Source: Cylindrospermum stagnale PCC 7417 (GTDB lineage Bacteria > Cyanobacteriota > Cyanobacteriia > Cyanobacteriales > Nostocaceae). From it: DNA of 64,000 nt. Position numbers and translations under genes: made by a program. Each line of letters opens with the position of its first letter. The first letter of the stretch is position 1. Positions 36,153 to 46,084 of this stretch are shown here, in pieces. Below the pieces are notes generated by a model. It was not told where the DNA came from. It saw only the letters and a list, made by a program, of their open reading frames with translations, and did not search any database. Where the stretch lies: NCBI RefSeq assembly GCF_000317535.1, contig NC_019757.1, positions 2,682,501-2,746,500 of the forward strand, in the 5' to 3' direction.

Positions 36153-36959
36153 ATGACTGCTATTTCCGCGTGCTTTGAAAATCTTCGGCGGAATCATGAG
36201 TGTGCTCTGATTCCGTTTATTACTGCTGGTGATCCAGATTTAGAAACAACAGCGAAAGCTTTGCAAATTTTGGATCGCTCTGGAGCAGATATTATTGAAC
36301 TGGGTGTACCCTACTCTGATCCGTTGGCAGATGGCCCGGTGATTCAAGCAGCGGCTACCCGCGCTCTGCAACGGGGTACCTCATTGGATAATGTGCTGTC
36401 CATGCTGCAAGAGACTACTCCCAGTTTAAAAGCGCCGATCAGCTTATTTACTTATTACAACCCAATTTTGCACCGAGGGGTAGAAAAGTTTCTCCAGCAA
36501 ATTGCGGCTGCTGGGGTAGCAGGGCTGGTAGTGCCTGATTTGCCCTTAGAGGAGGCGGCAGGCTTGCTGAAACCAGCGAGTGAGAGGGGGATTGACGTGA
36601 CATTGTTAGTGGCTCCTACGAGTTCTGCCCAACGGATAGAAGCGATCGCACATTCTTCTCTGGGTTTTATCTATTTGGTAAGTGTGACGGGTGTCACGGG
36701 GATGCGATCGCAACTGGAAGCGCGAGTGCCAGATTTAATCAAACAAATTCGTGGTGTTACTGATAAGCCCATCGGTGTCGGCTTTGGCATTTCCCAAGTT
36801 GAGCAAGCACGTCAGGTTAGGGATTGGGGTGCAGATGCGGCAATTGTCGGTAGTGCTTTTGTCAAACGGCTGGCAGAAGGCACACCAGAACAAGGGCTGA
36901 ATGCGATCGCTGAATTTTGCCAAAGTCTCAAATCAGCCATCACAACAACCGAAGTATAA
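36153..36959 (+). CDS. trpA: Tryptophan synthase alpha subunit
   Basis: TrpA cleaves indole-3-glycerol phosphate to indole and glyceraldehyde 3-phosphate and passes indole to TrpB. The 268-residue TIM barrel shows [10 protein letters not shown], the catalytic Glu in [14 protein letters not shown], the catalytic Asp in [11 protein letters not shown], the flexible loop [12 protein letters not shown] and the phosphate site VGFGIS / GSAFVKR. Short TGACCAC-type repeats fill the 64-bp gap before it. trpB is not adjacent. Confidence 0.98.
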   Translation: MTAISACFENLRRNHECALIPFITAGDPDLETTAKALQILDRSGADIIELGVPYSDPLADGPVIQAAATRALQRGTSLDNVLSMLQETTPSLKAPISLFTYYNPILHRGVEKFLQQIAAAGVAGLVVPDLPLEEAAGLLKPASERGIDVTLLVAPTSSAQRIEAIAHSSLGFIYLVSVTGVTGMRSQLEARVPDLIKQIRGVTDKPIGVGFGISQVEQARQVRDWGADAAIVGSAFVKRLAEGTPEQGLNAIAEFCQSLKSAITTTEV

Positions 36960-37196
36960 ATACTCCCTCTTGAAGACTGGGAGAAAGTAGATTAAAAAAG
37001 TATAACGGTGTAGTTTTTTGTCATCTCTATGTGGACAATTTGACCGATATGGTATTGAATATTAACAGCATATATTAGGCTGTAAAATAAACTAGCTGAT
37101 CAGGTCGCTTATAGTTTGGGTATTATGTCGAAGTGAAGTAGGCGAGAAATTCTATGTGTGTGAGAGTGAGTCAGTCACAATTGAGGAGCAAAGGCG

Positions 37197-37853
37197 ATGA
37201 GTGAGAGTATGGCATTTATCGGCGGGGTCGCTGTAGCTGGGCTGGCGGCTCTCGTACTGTTGAAAGGGACAAATACTCCCCTACAATCTAACTTCGCTAT
37301 TCCCCAAATGCCCTCCCCGGTAATGGCACCCCAGGTAATGCAGCCAATGCAATACCCTCCTTATGGTGGGCAACCAGCATATCCCAATCCACAACCAGTT
37401 GCTCCCAATCCTAACCAGAGTGTGGAGACAGAAAAACTGAATATCCAGAACGAGCGCTTGAAATCTGAGAATGAACAGATGAAGGCGCAAATTCAACAAC
37501 AGCAGAACCAACTCCAATATCTCACCCAGGCGGTGTGGAATAATAATAACCAGCAGAATAACCAACAAAGAATAGCACCAGCAGCATTACAGCCGCAAAA
37601 TGATAATCTTTGGTGGCGTTCACCCATAGTTTGGGCAGTGGGTGGCGCAACTCTGACTATTGGTGGTGGTATTGTTGTCGCTGGGGTCTTAGCTTTGTTT
37701 TCACCCCGGCAACGGTCTTCCCGCACTGTCCAAGTGATTCACCCCTACCACGGACCAACACCACCCTTAGCTCCTGTACGTCGGGCTGAGTTTTTGCCCT
37801 CGCGTGCAGAAGCAAGGCGAGTTGAAACCCCAGAATACGACGAAATCCATTAA
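37197..37853 (+). CDS. Hypothetical membrane-anchored coiled-coil protein
   Basis: The protein has 218 residues. A hydrophobic segment lies at 7-24, then a Pro/Gln/Met-rich linker, a coiled coil at about 78-115, an Asn/Gln-rich stretch, a second membrane segment at about 148-172 (VWAVGGATLTIGGGIVVAGV) and a basic tail. The start is supported by GAGGAGC nine bases before the ATG. I recognise no family. Two membrane anchors bracketing a coiled coil suggest an envelope or scaffold role. Confidence 0.72.
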   Translation: MSESMAFIGGVAVAGLAALVLLKGTNTPLQSNFAIPQMPSPVMAPQVMQPMQYPPYGGQPAYPNPQPVAPNPNQSVETEKLNIQNERLKSENEQMKAQIQQQQNQLQYLTQAVWNNNNQQNNQQRIAPAALQPQNDNLWWRSPIVWAVGGATLTIGGGIVVAGVLALFSPRQRSSRTVQVIHPYHGPTPPLAPVRRAEFLPSRAEARRVETPEYDEIH

Positions 37854-37864
37854 CAGTGAACTAC

Positions 37865-37890
37865 CTACAGTGACATTCGGTACACTGTAG
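37865..37890 (+). terminator. Hairpin after the coiled-coil gene
   Basis: Perfect 8-bp inverted repeat CTACAGTG/CACTGTAG, 12 bp after the stop codon. There is no strong T-run, so termination is only probable. Confidence 0.5.
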
Positions 37891-38018
37891 GCTTCCCAAT
37901 TCATCGGGAATTGCCTCAACCATAGTCGAATTCAGCAGTAACTGTCAGCAGTCTTCAGCGGGCGGTTTTTTGAATATTAAGAATTATTGCCAGCAGATGT
38001 TTAAACGCAGCGCTTAAA

Positions 38019-39941
38019 CTATAAACCACCGTTGGGAGTTTCTATAGTAGCGGGTTTGTCAGTGTTGACAGATTCCTGTTGGGGTGGATTTTGATTAACT
38101 TGGTTGTCTTTCTTGGGAATTACCTGTTTGGCTAAATTTTCGGCGGCTTGTTTAAATAAAGGGTCTAATTTATCTCGCCAGTATTTAATATTGGGCAACT
38201 TTTCAGGATTGTCTCTATAAGCTAAAACTTTATCCCATTGACCTTGATCTATTGCCGTATTGATTTCATTCGAGAGAGCTTCTGCTTTTGCCCAATCTTG
38301 CTGCCACTGATCAATTATCTTAGCTGTTTCTTTGATGCCAGAAGCAGCATTTGCTGGAATCGACCTAAGGGTGGCGATCGCACCTAGCAAATCTCCTGAT
38401 TCATACTTTTGCCTCGCTTGTTGTACAATCTGAGCACTGTTATCAGCAGGTTTTGCTGCCTCAGAATTTCCAGAGTCAGAAGTTGAGTTTTCTGATATTT
38501 CTGGTGTGGGAATGACTACGCTAGATTTTGGTTGCGGTTTAGGCACTGATCTAGTCGCAATCAAGGAACTATCATCTACAGTCTGAACACCAATATCTTT
38601 GTCACGTAGGCAAGAAACCCATTGATTGTTATTGGTAATGACATCTGAGTTTGCCCAAGCCAAACGTCCAGAGTTAAGTTTAACCTCCACCCAACCCCGT
38701 TTTGTCCGTCTGCCAGTCACCTCAAATTTGGTGTCCTTAGTAATGGTTTTAACAATCGTGCCAGAATTGATCGCACTCGGTTCAGAACGGACATTAGAAT
38801 TCCCCTCCACTACAACCGAGCAGTTTTTTGCTGTAGCGACATCATTCCCCGTTAAATTAGCAGTTAAATTTTGCAACTTGGGATAGACATTAGCTGCCAA
38901 AGCTGCTGCACCACCTGCCAATAATATGGCAATTAACAGAGGCAAAGGGTCGGGTCTATTAGGGTCTTTACGGGTAGGTTTGGAGATAGCAGGAGCAGAA
39001 TTGGCGGGAGCAACAGCGAGGGTTTTTTGCTGTCCCAATACTGGCGATGGGGCGGGTTTAGTTGGAAGATTACTAGGTTTTTTAGGTAGTTCTAGAGGTG
39101 TGACAGGTGGAGAGTTGGGATCAACCAAATCTCTACAGGCTTGCAGTGTTTCTGTAACGTTTTGATAGCGGTCTTTGAAGTGATAACGCACCATCTTGGT
39201 TAAGACTGCTGCCAATTGGGGATTGACAGAAATTAAATGCTGCCAAATAAATTCGCCAGTATCGGGGTCTTCTTGTAATTGGCTGGCGGGTATACCAGTT
39301 AGCGCTTGAATGGCGATAATACCGAGAGAATAGATATCACTGTTGGGGCGGGGTTTACCTTGTCCTTGTTCTGTAGGCATATAGCCAGGAGTGCCAATAG
39401 CTACTGTGGCTGTGGGTGGTGCGCCAACCGCCACCAGATGAGTACGCAATTGTTTAACTGACCCAAAGTCTACTAAAACTAATCTATAATCAGACGAACG
39501 ACGAATAATATTATCTGGCTTGATGTCGCGGTGAATTACGCCTTGCTGGTGGACAAATTCCAAGATGCCCAGAATTTCCAGCAACAGATGGATTACTTGG
39601 CTTTCACTCCAGCGCTGACCAGGTATGAGTTCTTCACTCAAGGTATATCCGTCAATAAACTCTTGGACTAAGAAAAATTCTTGGTTTTCGTCAAAGTAAG
39701 CCAAAAGCCGGGGTATCTGGTCATGGTTGCCCAGCTTTTCTAAGGTATCGGCTTCATTTTGGAACAGACGCTTGGCGGTGTCAAAAATTCTCGGGTCAGA
39801 ACTGGCGGGTTTGAGGTGCTTGACAACGCAGATGGGATTGCCTGGCCGCCTGGTATCTTGGGCAATGTAGGTTTGACCAAATCCGCCTGTGGCCAGGACG
39901 CGAATGACTTGGTAACGATGGTCTAGCAGTTTGCCTATCAT
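38019..39941 (-). CDS. Ser/Thr protein kinase with membrane anchor and SH3-type domain
   Basis: The protein has 640 residues. Residues 10-270 are a Hanks-type kinase with the Gly loop ATGGFGQTYIAQ, catalytic Lys in CVVKHLK, HRDIKPDNII and the DFG in LVDFGSVKQ. One membrane helix lies at about 335-352. Residues 375-445 are a bacterial SH3 domain (NVRSEPS; KRGWVEVKLNSGRLAW). The C-terminus (495-610) is a helical tandem-repeat-like domain. The kinase is cytoplasmic and the rest periplasmic if the single helix is used. Substrates are unknown. Confidence 0.94.
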   Translation of the reverse strand: MIGKLLDHRYQVIRVLATGGFGQTYIAQDTRRPGNPICVVKHLKPASSDPRIFDTAKRLFQNEADTLEKLGNHDQIPRLLAYFDENQEFFLVQEFIDGYTLSEELIPGQRWSESQVIHLLLEILGILEFVHQQGVIHRDIKPDNIIRRSSDYRLVLVDFGSVKQLRTHLVAVGAPPTATVAIGTPGYMPTEQGQGKPRPNSDIYSLGIIAIQALTGIPASQLQEDPDTGEFIWQHLISVNPQLAAVLTKMVRYHFKDRYQNVTETLQACRDLVDPNSPPVTPLELPKKPSNLPTKPAPSPVLGQQKTLAVAPANSAPAISKPTRKDPNRPDPLPLLIAILLAGGAAALAANVYPKLQNLTANLTGNDVATAKNCSVVVEGNSNVRSEPSAINSGTIVKTITKDTKFEVTGRRTKRGWVEVKLNSGRLAWANSDVITNNNQWVSCLRDKDIGVQTVDDSSLIATRSVPKPQPKSSVVIPTPEISENSTSDSGNSEAAKPADNSAQIVQQARQKYESGDLLGAIATLRSIPANAASGIKETAKIIDQWQQDWAKAEALSNEINTAIDQGQWDKVLAYRDNPEKLPNIKYWRDKLDPLFKQAAENLAKQVIPKKDNQVNQNPPQQESVNTDKPATIETPNGGL

Positions 39942-40105
39942 AATTCCCTTCCCAGGTTTAACACCTATTTTTCCCGATGGTAATAAATATCTCCAAATTT
40001 TCTTCCATGAAATCCGCTATCTTGAGAAAAGATTTAGACTAAAAACGCAGTTTCTTAATCAAAGCCAATCGTTAATTTGTCTTTCAGACTCCCTGTTTAC
40101 TACCA

Positions 40106-40594
40106 ATGCCACCTAAAATAACAAATTCTGACGCATGGCAACAGGCTGAACTCCTCATGCAACCTGCTTTCATTCGCGTTATCGATAATCTTCGCAAGCA
40201 ACTCGATGCATCTTCCTGGAAAGGAACTTACCAAGATGTACTGATTTGGCCTGCTAGCACCACCGAAGAAACGAAAGCATTGGTAAATCAGTTGTTGCAA
40301 GACATGGATTCGGCAACGCCAGAACAAGCAGAGGAAATCCGAGCGACTCTTGCCGGTTTGCCCATGCCCCATCCAGGATATCATTTGAGTTTGCAACGTC
40401 AACAGCAGTACGTAAGTATAGATTTGTGGGATCTGTGTTATCAAGTGTGTTTTATTAATTACAGCCCAGAAAATGTTGAAGTAAGTATTGATACCAGTTT
40501 AATCGATGAATTTGGTGATGTCGATTGGCAGCGCTTGGAAGATAAAACTAAGGAGTTAGTTGAGCAGGTTTTTGTCGGTTTACCAGAGGGGTGA
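40106..40594 (+). CDS. Conserved cyanobacterial hypothetical protein
   Basis: The protein has 162 residues and is soluble and acidic. Landmarks are LRKQLDASSWKGTYQDVLIW, YHLSLQRQQQYVSIDLWDLC and a C-terminal DVDWQRLEDKTKELVEQVF. I recognise the type as conserved in cyanobacteria but know no function. It is divergent from the kinase gene. Confidence 0.75.
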   Translation: MPPKITNSDAWQQAELLMQPAFIRVIDNLRKQLDASSWKGTYQDVLIWPASTTEETKALVNQLLQDMDSATPEQAEEIRATLAGLPMPHPGYHLSLQRQQQYVSIDLWDLCYQVCFINYSPENVEVSIDTSLIDEFGDVDWQRLEDKTKELVEQVFVGLPEG

Positions 40595-40718
40595 AGCCCT
40601 AACGATTAAAATCGCGCCACTTGCTTCAACGAGGGAAAGCCGCGCAACGCAGTGGCTTGGCTACCAGAACGTTCGCGTAGCGTCCCGTAGGGATAGCCCA
40701 CGAAGGTGGGCTAAGAGG

Positions 40719-40842
40719 TAATACAGTTCAGTTAAGCAATTTTTTCCTTCTCTTTATCCTCTTTCTCTGTGTCCTCTGCGCCTCTGCGGTTCGTTATAAA
40801 AATGATTTTCACAAAGAGTGCTAGTCTTAACTGAATCGTACT
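40719..40842. mobile_element. MITE-like element with terminal inverted repeats and flanking direct repeats
   Basis: A 124-bp stretch has imperfect terminal inverted repeats (TACAGTTCAGTTAAG on the left, CTTAACTGAATCGTACT on the right). It is flanked by identical 11-bp direct repeats GGGCTAAGAGG at 40708-40718 and 40843-40853. It has no coding capacity. The direct repeats look like a target duplication. The end motif CTTAACTGAACCGTA recurs near 48424. Confidence 0.6.
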
Positions 40843-40872
40843 GGGCTAAGAGGCGATCGCATCGCATTTTCT

Positions 40873-41166
40873 TTAAGCAGCAAAATCTGCCAATATGCGG
40901 CAGGGAGTGCGATCACTTTTTGTAATTGAGTCGCTGTAGTCTTTTAAGTCAGTTGTCTCTGACTGTGTTTTCTGTTTAGCAAGAAATTCTTCCATCCCTG
41001 GAATTTCTAACTGGTGTTCGTTAATCTGATTTTCTGGAATCTTAGTTGATACATCCTTGATGGCTTGTAAAGTCATCTCAGTATTTTCTGAGAGTGTTTC
41101 CTGCTGGGTACAGAATTCTTCCATCCCAGGGATTACTAATTGAACAAAACTAGAATTATCTTTCAT
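40873..41166 (-). CDS. Small hypothetical protein with an internal duplication
   Basis: The protein has 97 residues. Two similar segments, VIPGMEEFCTQQETLSENTE and EIPGMEEFLAKQKTQSETTD, about 40 residues apart, argue that the frame is truly coding. It is hydrophilic and acidic with no known domain. It is divergent from the HTH gene at 41309. The ribosome-binding site is weak. Confidence 0.5.
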   Translation of the reverse strand: MKDNSSFVQLVIPGMEEFCTQQETLSENTEMTLQAIKDVSTKIPENQINEHQLEIPGMEEFLAKQKTQSETTDLKDYSDSITKSDRTPCRILADFAA

Positions 41167-41308
41167 AGGTTCACTAAAACGCTGCTATGAATATCATGCT
41201 CATTACGCAGCTACGCAGCTCAATAGACACCTGTATAATAAAAAAGAGTACGCGGAATACGCGGAGTACGCAGATTGAGCTAAATGCGGTATTATAATTA
41301 TAAAAGTT

Positions 41309-41839
41309 ATGAATAAGCAGCAGTTTCAAGAAGCTCTAGAAAAGATAAAAAAAGCACCTAAAAGAGTAGAGGTGTTGCAGTTGGTATTGGATGGACATAC
41401 TAATGCTAAAATTGCTGAGTTAAAAACACTTGATGAAGGAACTGTACGCAAGCATATTTCTAATCTATATAAAAATTTTGGTATTAAGAATGAATTTCCA
41501 GGTGATAAACCTTTAAAAGACCAATTAAAGGCTTTATTCCTCCAGCATAAACCGGAATGGGTAAGAGATTATTCTTCTGAACTCACAACTGAAATTAGTA
41601 ACCAATCTAAAAATCAAATTCATGACAGCATATCTTCTTTAGTTCCGTCAAATAGCGAATTCTTTACAGAAATTGAAGAAGATTTGATGTCCTTAGCAGT
41701 CAGTATACTAGAGCAGCTTGGTTTTGACCAAAAGTTTAAGATGAATGGGGGAGGAAATTGTGTAGGTTATAGACTTAAAAATCCTGGAACAGCAGATAAA
41801 CGCTATCAATTATTTATTCAAGGACTATACAGGGATTAA
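41309..41839 (+). CDS. HTH-domain protein, probably the front part of a frameshifted gene
   Basis: The protein has 176 residues. Residues 1-70 are a LuxR-like helix-turn-helix of the kind found at the N-terminus of cyanobacterial STAND-type and related conflict-system proteins (KRVEVLQLVLDGHTNAKIAE; EGTVRKHISNLYKNFGIKNE). Residues 115-170 begin a second domain (LAVSILEQLGFDQKFKMNGG) that stops abruptly at TAA 41837. A neighbouring frame continues smoothly, so the gene has probably suffered a small indel near 41800-41840. Confidence 0.65.
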   Translation: MNKQQFQEALEKIKKAPKRVEVLQLVLDGHTNAKIAELKTLDEGTVRKHISNLYKNFGIKNEFPGDKPLKDQLKALFLQHKPEWVRDYSSELTTEISNQSKNQIHDSISSLVPSNSEFFTEIEEDLMSLAVSILEQLGFDQKFKMNGGGNCVGYRLKNPGTADKRYQLFIQGLYRD

Positions 41840-42300
41840 TTATTTCTATTAATAAAGATATTTTAGAACCATATTTACTCAAGTTTTTTTATTATGTACA
41901 TATAGGTCACTGTTGGGGTGAGAACACAGCAGGAAAATTCTTGGTAATACCTGGTAGAGAAAAACTTTTCTTAGAGTCACTTGATCCTAAATACTGGAAT
42001 GTATTAGAAGTTGAAGGTAAAACCGTAGGTGATGTTTATTTAAATGACCGAGAGAATCCAGAATATTATGATTATACAACGGAGGATATAACTAAGAAAT
42101 GTCTGAATGGCTTGAATGAATATTATGTGAGTAACGTTGAAAGCTATTTAGTGATTTATGAGGATAATGAATTCAGTTATACATGGAAGATGATTATAGA
42201 GTCAAGAGAAGTATTAAAAGAACTTCTTAGTTTTTTCGGTAAAATCTTAATGAGTATACAGCCGGATGATACATCTGATAATGATGATATACCTTTTTAA
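41840..42300 (+). pseudogene. Downstream part of the frameshifted HTH gene
   Basis: The +1 neighbouring frame is open through this stretch to the stop at 42298. It reads as good protein (INKDILEPYLLKFFYYVHIG, then GENTAGKFLVIPGREKLF) without any start codon at its front; a TTG at 41941 is only internal. It continues the second domain of the 41309 protein, giving about 330 residues if joined. I recognise no family. Sequencing error, real pseudogene or programmed shift cannot be told apart here. Confidence 0.6.
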
Positions 42301-42865
42301 AAAAGCAGCTTTCATTGTATATATGACTTGTTTTAAAATATCGCCTTTTTCACCCCTGCGCCATTGAAGCCGCTACGATAAGATGAAAGTGAAGTCTTCA
42401 GCACCAAACCCAAACCTATAATTAACAGATATATCCCCTCTCGCTTTTAATTGCCTGATATTGTGGGGTCAATACTTTAAGTATAAATACATATTTTCTC
42501 TACGCCCTAAGACTAAACATATTTCTTGTAATGTAAATATTTTGACTCTGTAAAGTTTGCCAATAAAATCGCTTATTGGCTTGACATAGGATATATGAGT
42601 AGTAGAATCAACACTAAGCAAACCTAAATCTGGGCAAAGAATGCTTAAGTGTGTAGAAAATTACTACTTAAGCACGTTATGACTCACCACCTATCGGATA
42701 AAACCATTCCGCGTTAGGATGATGAGTCAGTGATGCCTTAATTTAGATATCAATATTGAGTTTTTAAGATTGTATGGACAGAAGTCCACCAGATGGCAGT
42801 ACCAACCTCCTCTAAGCTGGCGAGACAGTCTCCCAGCGAGGGGGAGACCTTAGGAGGCATTTATC
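42301..42865. other. Leader region of mgtE
   Basis: About 565 bp without a supported gene. The last 60 bp form the hairpin described separately. The rest is AT-rich; I see no M-box consensus that I could defend. Confidence 0.45.
42806..42857 (+). promoter_or_regulatory. Hairpin covering the mgtE ribosome-binding site
   Basis: CCTCC(TC)TAAG at 42806-42816 pairs with CTTAGGAGG at 42849-42857, and inside it GTCTCCC (42828-42834) pairs with GGGAGAC (42842-42848). GGAGG, the Shine-Dalgarno sequence 8 bp before the ATG, is entirely in the stem. Opening and closing of this structure could control translation of the magnesium transporter. This is inferred from pairing alone. Confidence 0.6.
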
Positions 42866-44215
42866 ATGCTCATGCAAGACGTTCGCAATTCATTAGACAT
42901 TGCCGATCTGAATCAGCTGAAATGCGATTTAAATCATTTACAACCGGTGGATGTGGGGGAGTACATTTCAGAATTGCCTGAACAACAGCGGGCGATCGCA
43001 TTTCGGCTACTCAACAAAGGGCAAGCAATCGATGTATTTGAATATTTGCCAACAGACGTCCAGGAAGAACTGATCAACTCCCTGCATGATGCCCAAGTAG
43101 TGCATCTTGTGGAAGAAATGAGTCCTGATGAACGGGCAGAATTGTTTGACGAACTCCCGGCTGGAGTTATCAAACGCTTATTAAAAGAACTGAGTCCCGA
43201 ACAAAGGCAAGCTACAGCCACAATTCTCGGCTATCCAGAAGGCACCGCTGGGCGGGTGATGACAACCGAATATGTGCGGCTGCGGGAAGGATTGACTGTG
43301 GGCGAAGCCTTAAGTAAAATCCGGCGTCAAGACGAAGACAAGGAGACAATTTATTATGCCTACGTCACTGATGATAACCGCACCTTGGTAAGCGTTGTTT
43401 CTTTGCGTCAGTTGTTATTTACCTTTCCCGAAGTTTTAATTAGAGATATTGCTAGCGATCGCGTCATCAAGGTAAAAACCGAAGCCTCCCAGGAAGAAGT
43501 TGCCCAAATCATGAAACGCTATGACTTAATCGCTATCCCCGTAGTTGATCGGGAAGATCGATTAGTCGGCATTATCACCATTGATGATGTAGTCGATATT
43601 TTGGAAGAAGAAGCTACAGAAGATATCCAAAAACTGGCGGGTGTAAGTGGTGACGAAGGGGCTTTATCCTCGCCCCTAGCCACAATTATCAACCGTTTAC
43701 CTTGGTTGCTGGGGATTATGGGGCTTTATATTGGTGCAGCCAGTGCGATCGCCCCATTCCAATCTGTAATTGCCGCCGTGCCAGTTCTCGCCGTGATCAT
43801 GCCAATTTTTTCTAATACTGGTGGCACTGTGGGCATTCAAGCTTTAACAGTCACAATTCGCGGCTTGGGTGTGGGCGAAGTCACACCTAAAGACACGCTA
43901 AAAATTCTCCGCAAAGAACTTTTAGCCGGTGCAGGTACCGCCCTAGCTTTAGGCATAACCATGATCCTGCTTTCCCTGATTTGGGCCCGCCCTCAAGAGA
44001 GATGGGTGGCTTTAGTTGCTGGAATGGTGATGGTAACTAATACAATTGTTGCCGTCACACTCGGCACTTTACTCCCAATGGGGTTAAAGCGACTCAAGCT
44101 TGATCCTGCCTTGGTTAGTGGGCCGTTATTAACAACTATGCTCGATTCAATCGGGTTTTTAACCTTCCTGACTCTGATTTCTTTGGCTTTGAAAGTTTTC
44201 CATTTAAAACCTTAA
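42866..44215 (+). CDS. mgtE: Magnesium transporter MgtE
   Basis: MgtE is a dimeric Mg2+ channel gated by cytosolic Mg2+. The 449 residues show the N domain (30-130, superhelical, with DVFEYLPTDVQEELINSL), two CBS domains (135-255; IPVVDREDRLVGIITIDDVV), the plug helix and five membrane segments (285-445) with the pore motif in IFSNTGGTVGIQALT. The GGAGG ribosome-binding site lies inside a hairpin. An internal Met at residue 3 is an alternative start. Confidence 0.97.
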   Translation: MLMQDVRNSLDIADLNQLKCDLNHLQPVDVGEYISELPEQQRAIAFRLLNKGQAIDVFEYLPTDVQEELINSLHDAQVVHLVEEMSPDERAELFDELPAGVIKRLLKELSPEQRQATATILGYPEGTAGRVMTTEYVRLREGLTVGEALSKIRRQDEDKETIYYAYVTDDNRTLVSVVSLRQLLFTFPEVLIRDIASDRVIKVKTEASQEEVAQIMKRYDLIAIPVVDREDRLVGIITIDDVVDILEEEATEDIQKLAGVSGDEGALSSPLATIINRLPWLLGIMGLYIGAASAIAPFQSVIAAVPVLAVIMPIFSNTGGTVGIQALTVTIRGLGVGEVTPKDTLKILRKELLAGAGTALALGITMILLSLIWARPQERWVALVAGMVMVTNTIVAVTLGTLLPMGLKRLKLDPALVSGPLLTTMLDSIGFLTFLTLISLALKVFHLKP

Positions 44216-44557
44216 TCAAAACCACTTCCAAAGGCTTGATAGATGCGTAATCTGTTTGAGATATTATTCATAGATTAATTTCCACAACACATAATATTTT
44301 TGTCAGAACTTACGCATCTCTAGCTAATTCTGTATTTTCTGGATCTCTAAAAAGATGGCAAATCCCAACTAGATAACTAGCAACTATCACCCCACCTTTG
44401 ATTCACATCTGCCAGTTAATTTCCCTCTACATCACTCTAGCTCTCGACAAAGTGCAATTGCTCTCTTCAAGTTGCCAGAACTTGACAAAGATCCACTTTT
44501 TAGCTTAATATCAAGCGCTAGCTAATAAGATTACTAATTTTTATTACCGGAATAACC
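44216..44557. other. Intergenic region
   Basis: About 340 bp between mgtE and the thioredoxin gene. I see nothing in it beyond the thioredoxin leader. Confidence 0.4.
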
Positions 44558-44878
44558 ATGACTACAGTATCCCAGATTGAAGACAGCGAATTCGATGTAC
44601 TTCTAGAATCAGAACCAATATTTGTCGTTGATTTTACTGCTCCTTGGTGTGGCCCTTGCCGCAAAATTACTCCTTTGATAGAACAACTTGCTGACGCATA
44701 TCAAGGTCGCGTTAAAGTCCTGAAAATTGATATCGATAAAAACAAAATAGCCGCCAGAAAATATGGAGTCAAAAGCATTCCAGCGGTACTAATTTTCAAG
44801 GATGGAGAAGTGGTAGAAAATATAGTTGGCGTCGTACCATACGAAAATTTTGTGACTGCTGTTGAGAAGCATGTTTAA
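44558..44878 (+). CDS. Thioredoxin
   Basis: A 106-residue thioredoxin with the active-site WCGPC (C31, C34), the cis-Pro segment KSIPAVLIFKDGE and normal length. It reduces protein disulfides, using electrons from ferredoxin- or NADPH-thioredoxin reductase. Cyanobacteria have several thioredoxins; I cannot assign this to a type. Confidence 0.95.
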   Translation: MTTVSQIEDSEFDVLLESEPIFVVDFTAPWCGPCRKITPLIEQLADAYQGRVKVLKIDIDKNKIAARKYGVKSIPAVLIFKDGEVVENIVGVVPYENFVTAVEKHV

Positions 44879-45076
44879 GTTATAGCGAAATTAGGCAACT
44901 TGAAACATTTTTTCCTGCCATCTGTCTACTATTACCCTTCACAGGTGTTAATTTGATAGAAGACAAGTGCTATTATTTTTTCTGCAAAGTAAATTAAAAA
45001 GCTGTAGAGATGCGATCACTTACGGCGGGGCGTAGCCCATCGCACGCGTGTCTAAGCGGAGAACTGATAGCAATTT

Positions 45077-46084
45077 ATGCCTACTACCACCTGGAATCGT
45101 CATCACATTCTGTCCCTCGCTGACTTCACGACTGCTGAATATGACGCTGTATTGCAAACTGCTGCCTCTTTTCTAGAGGTGCTTTCACGGCGGACGAAGA
45201 AAGTGCCAACCCTCCAGGGACAGGTAGTGGCGAATTTATTTTTTGAACCCTCAACCCGCACTCGCAGCAGTTTTGAAATTGCTGCTAAACGCTTAAGTGC
45301 GGATACGCTGAACTTTGCCGCTGCTAGCTCTTCGATGACGAAGGGAGAGACAATTCTCGACACGGCGAAGACCTATTTGGCGATGGGAACTGATATTATG
45401 GTGATTCGCCATCGCGAGGCAGGAGTGCCATATGCGATCGCTCAAGAAATGGATCGTCTAGGTGAAAAAGTCAGCGTTCTCAATGCCGGCGATGGTCAAC
45501 ATGAGCATCCATCCCAAGGACTACTTGACTTATTTACCATTTGTACCTTACTTGACCCAGCACAGCCGCGAATAGAACTGTTACAAGGTAAAAAAATTGC
45601 CATTGTCGGGGATATACTCCATTCTCGCGTAGCGCGATCAAATATTTGGAGTTTAATTGCCGGTGGTGCCGAAGTGCATCTGGCAGCACCACCAACCCTT
45701 TTACCTAAACTATTCGCTGAGTATCTCTCTGAAGAGGGAGATAAAAAAGCCACTCAAGAACGGTTATTTCTTCATTGGCAGCTAGAACCAGCTTTGCAGG
45801 ATGCCGATTTTGTCATGACTTTACGCTTGCAAAAAGAACGCATGACCGCTCATTTACTGCCAAGTTTGCGAGAATATCATCAGTTATTTGGCATTACACG
45901 CCCAAAGCTCAAACTGTGTAAACCTAACGTCAAAGTTTTGCATCCAGGCCCAGTTAATCGGGGTGTAGAAATTAGCTCAGATTTAATGGATGACCCAGAA
46001 TTTAGTTTGATTCAAGCGCAAGTTACCAGCGGTGTAGCGGTTCGTATGGCCCTATTGTATTTCATCGGTAGCGGCAAGGTTTAA
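45077..46084 (+). CDS. pyrB: Aspartate carbamoyltransferase catalytic subunit
   Basis: PyrB joins carbamoyl phosphate and aspartate in the second step of pyrimidine synthesis. The 335 residues show the carbamoyl phosphate site [13 protein letters not shown], the [11 protein letters not shown] motif, [12 protein letters not shown] in the aspartate domain and LHPGPVNRG near the end. Length fits the trimeric enzymes of cyanobacteria. No regulatory-subunit gene is next to it. Confidence 0.98.
   Translation: MPTTTWNRHHILSLADFTTAEYDAVLQTAASFLEVLSRRTKKVPTLQGQVVANLFFEPSTRTRSSFEIAAKRLSADTLNFAAASSSMTKGETILDTAKTYLAMGTDIMVIRHREAGVPYAIAQEMDRLGEKVSVLNAGDGQHEHPSQGLLDLFTICTLLDPAQPRIELLQGKKIAIVGDILHSRVARSNIWSLIAGGAEVHLAAPPTLLPKLFAEYLSEEGDKKATQERLFLHWQLEPALQDADFVMTLRLQKERMTAHLLPSLREYHQLFGITRPKLKLCKPNVKVLHPGPVNRGVEISSDLMDDPEFSLIQAQVTSGVAVRMALLYFIGSGKV

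Noticed and set aside
42301-42865. M-box magnesium riboswitch upstream of mgtE
   Set aside because: I cannot find the conserved M-box core; only the local hairpin over the ribosome-binding site is supported.
42793-42981. 62-codon frame across the mgtE leader
   Set aside because: It overlaps mgtE in another frame and is mostly the translated hairpin.
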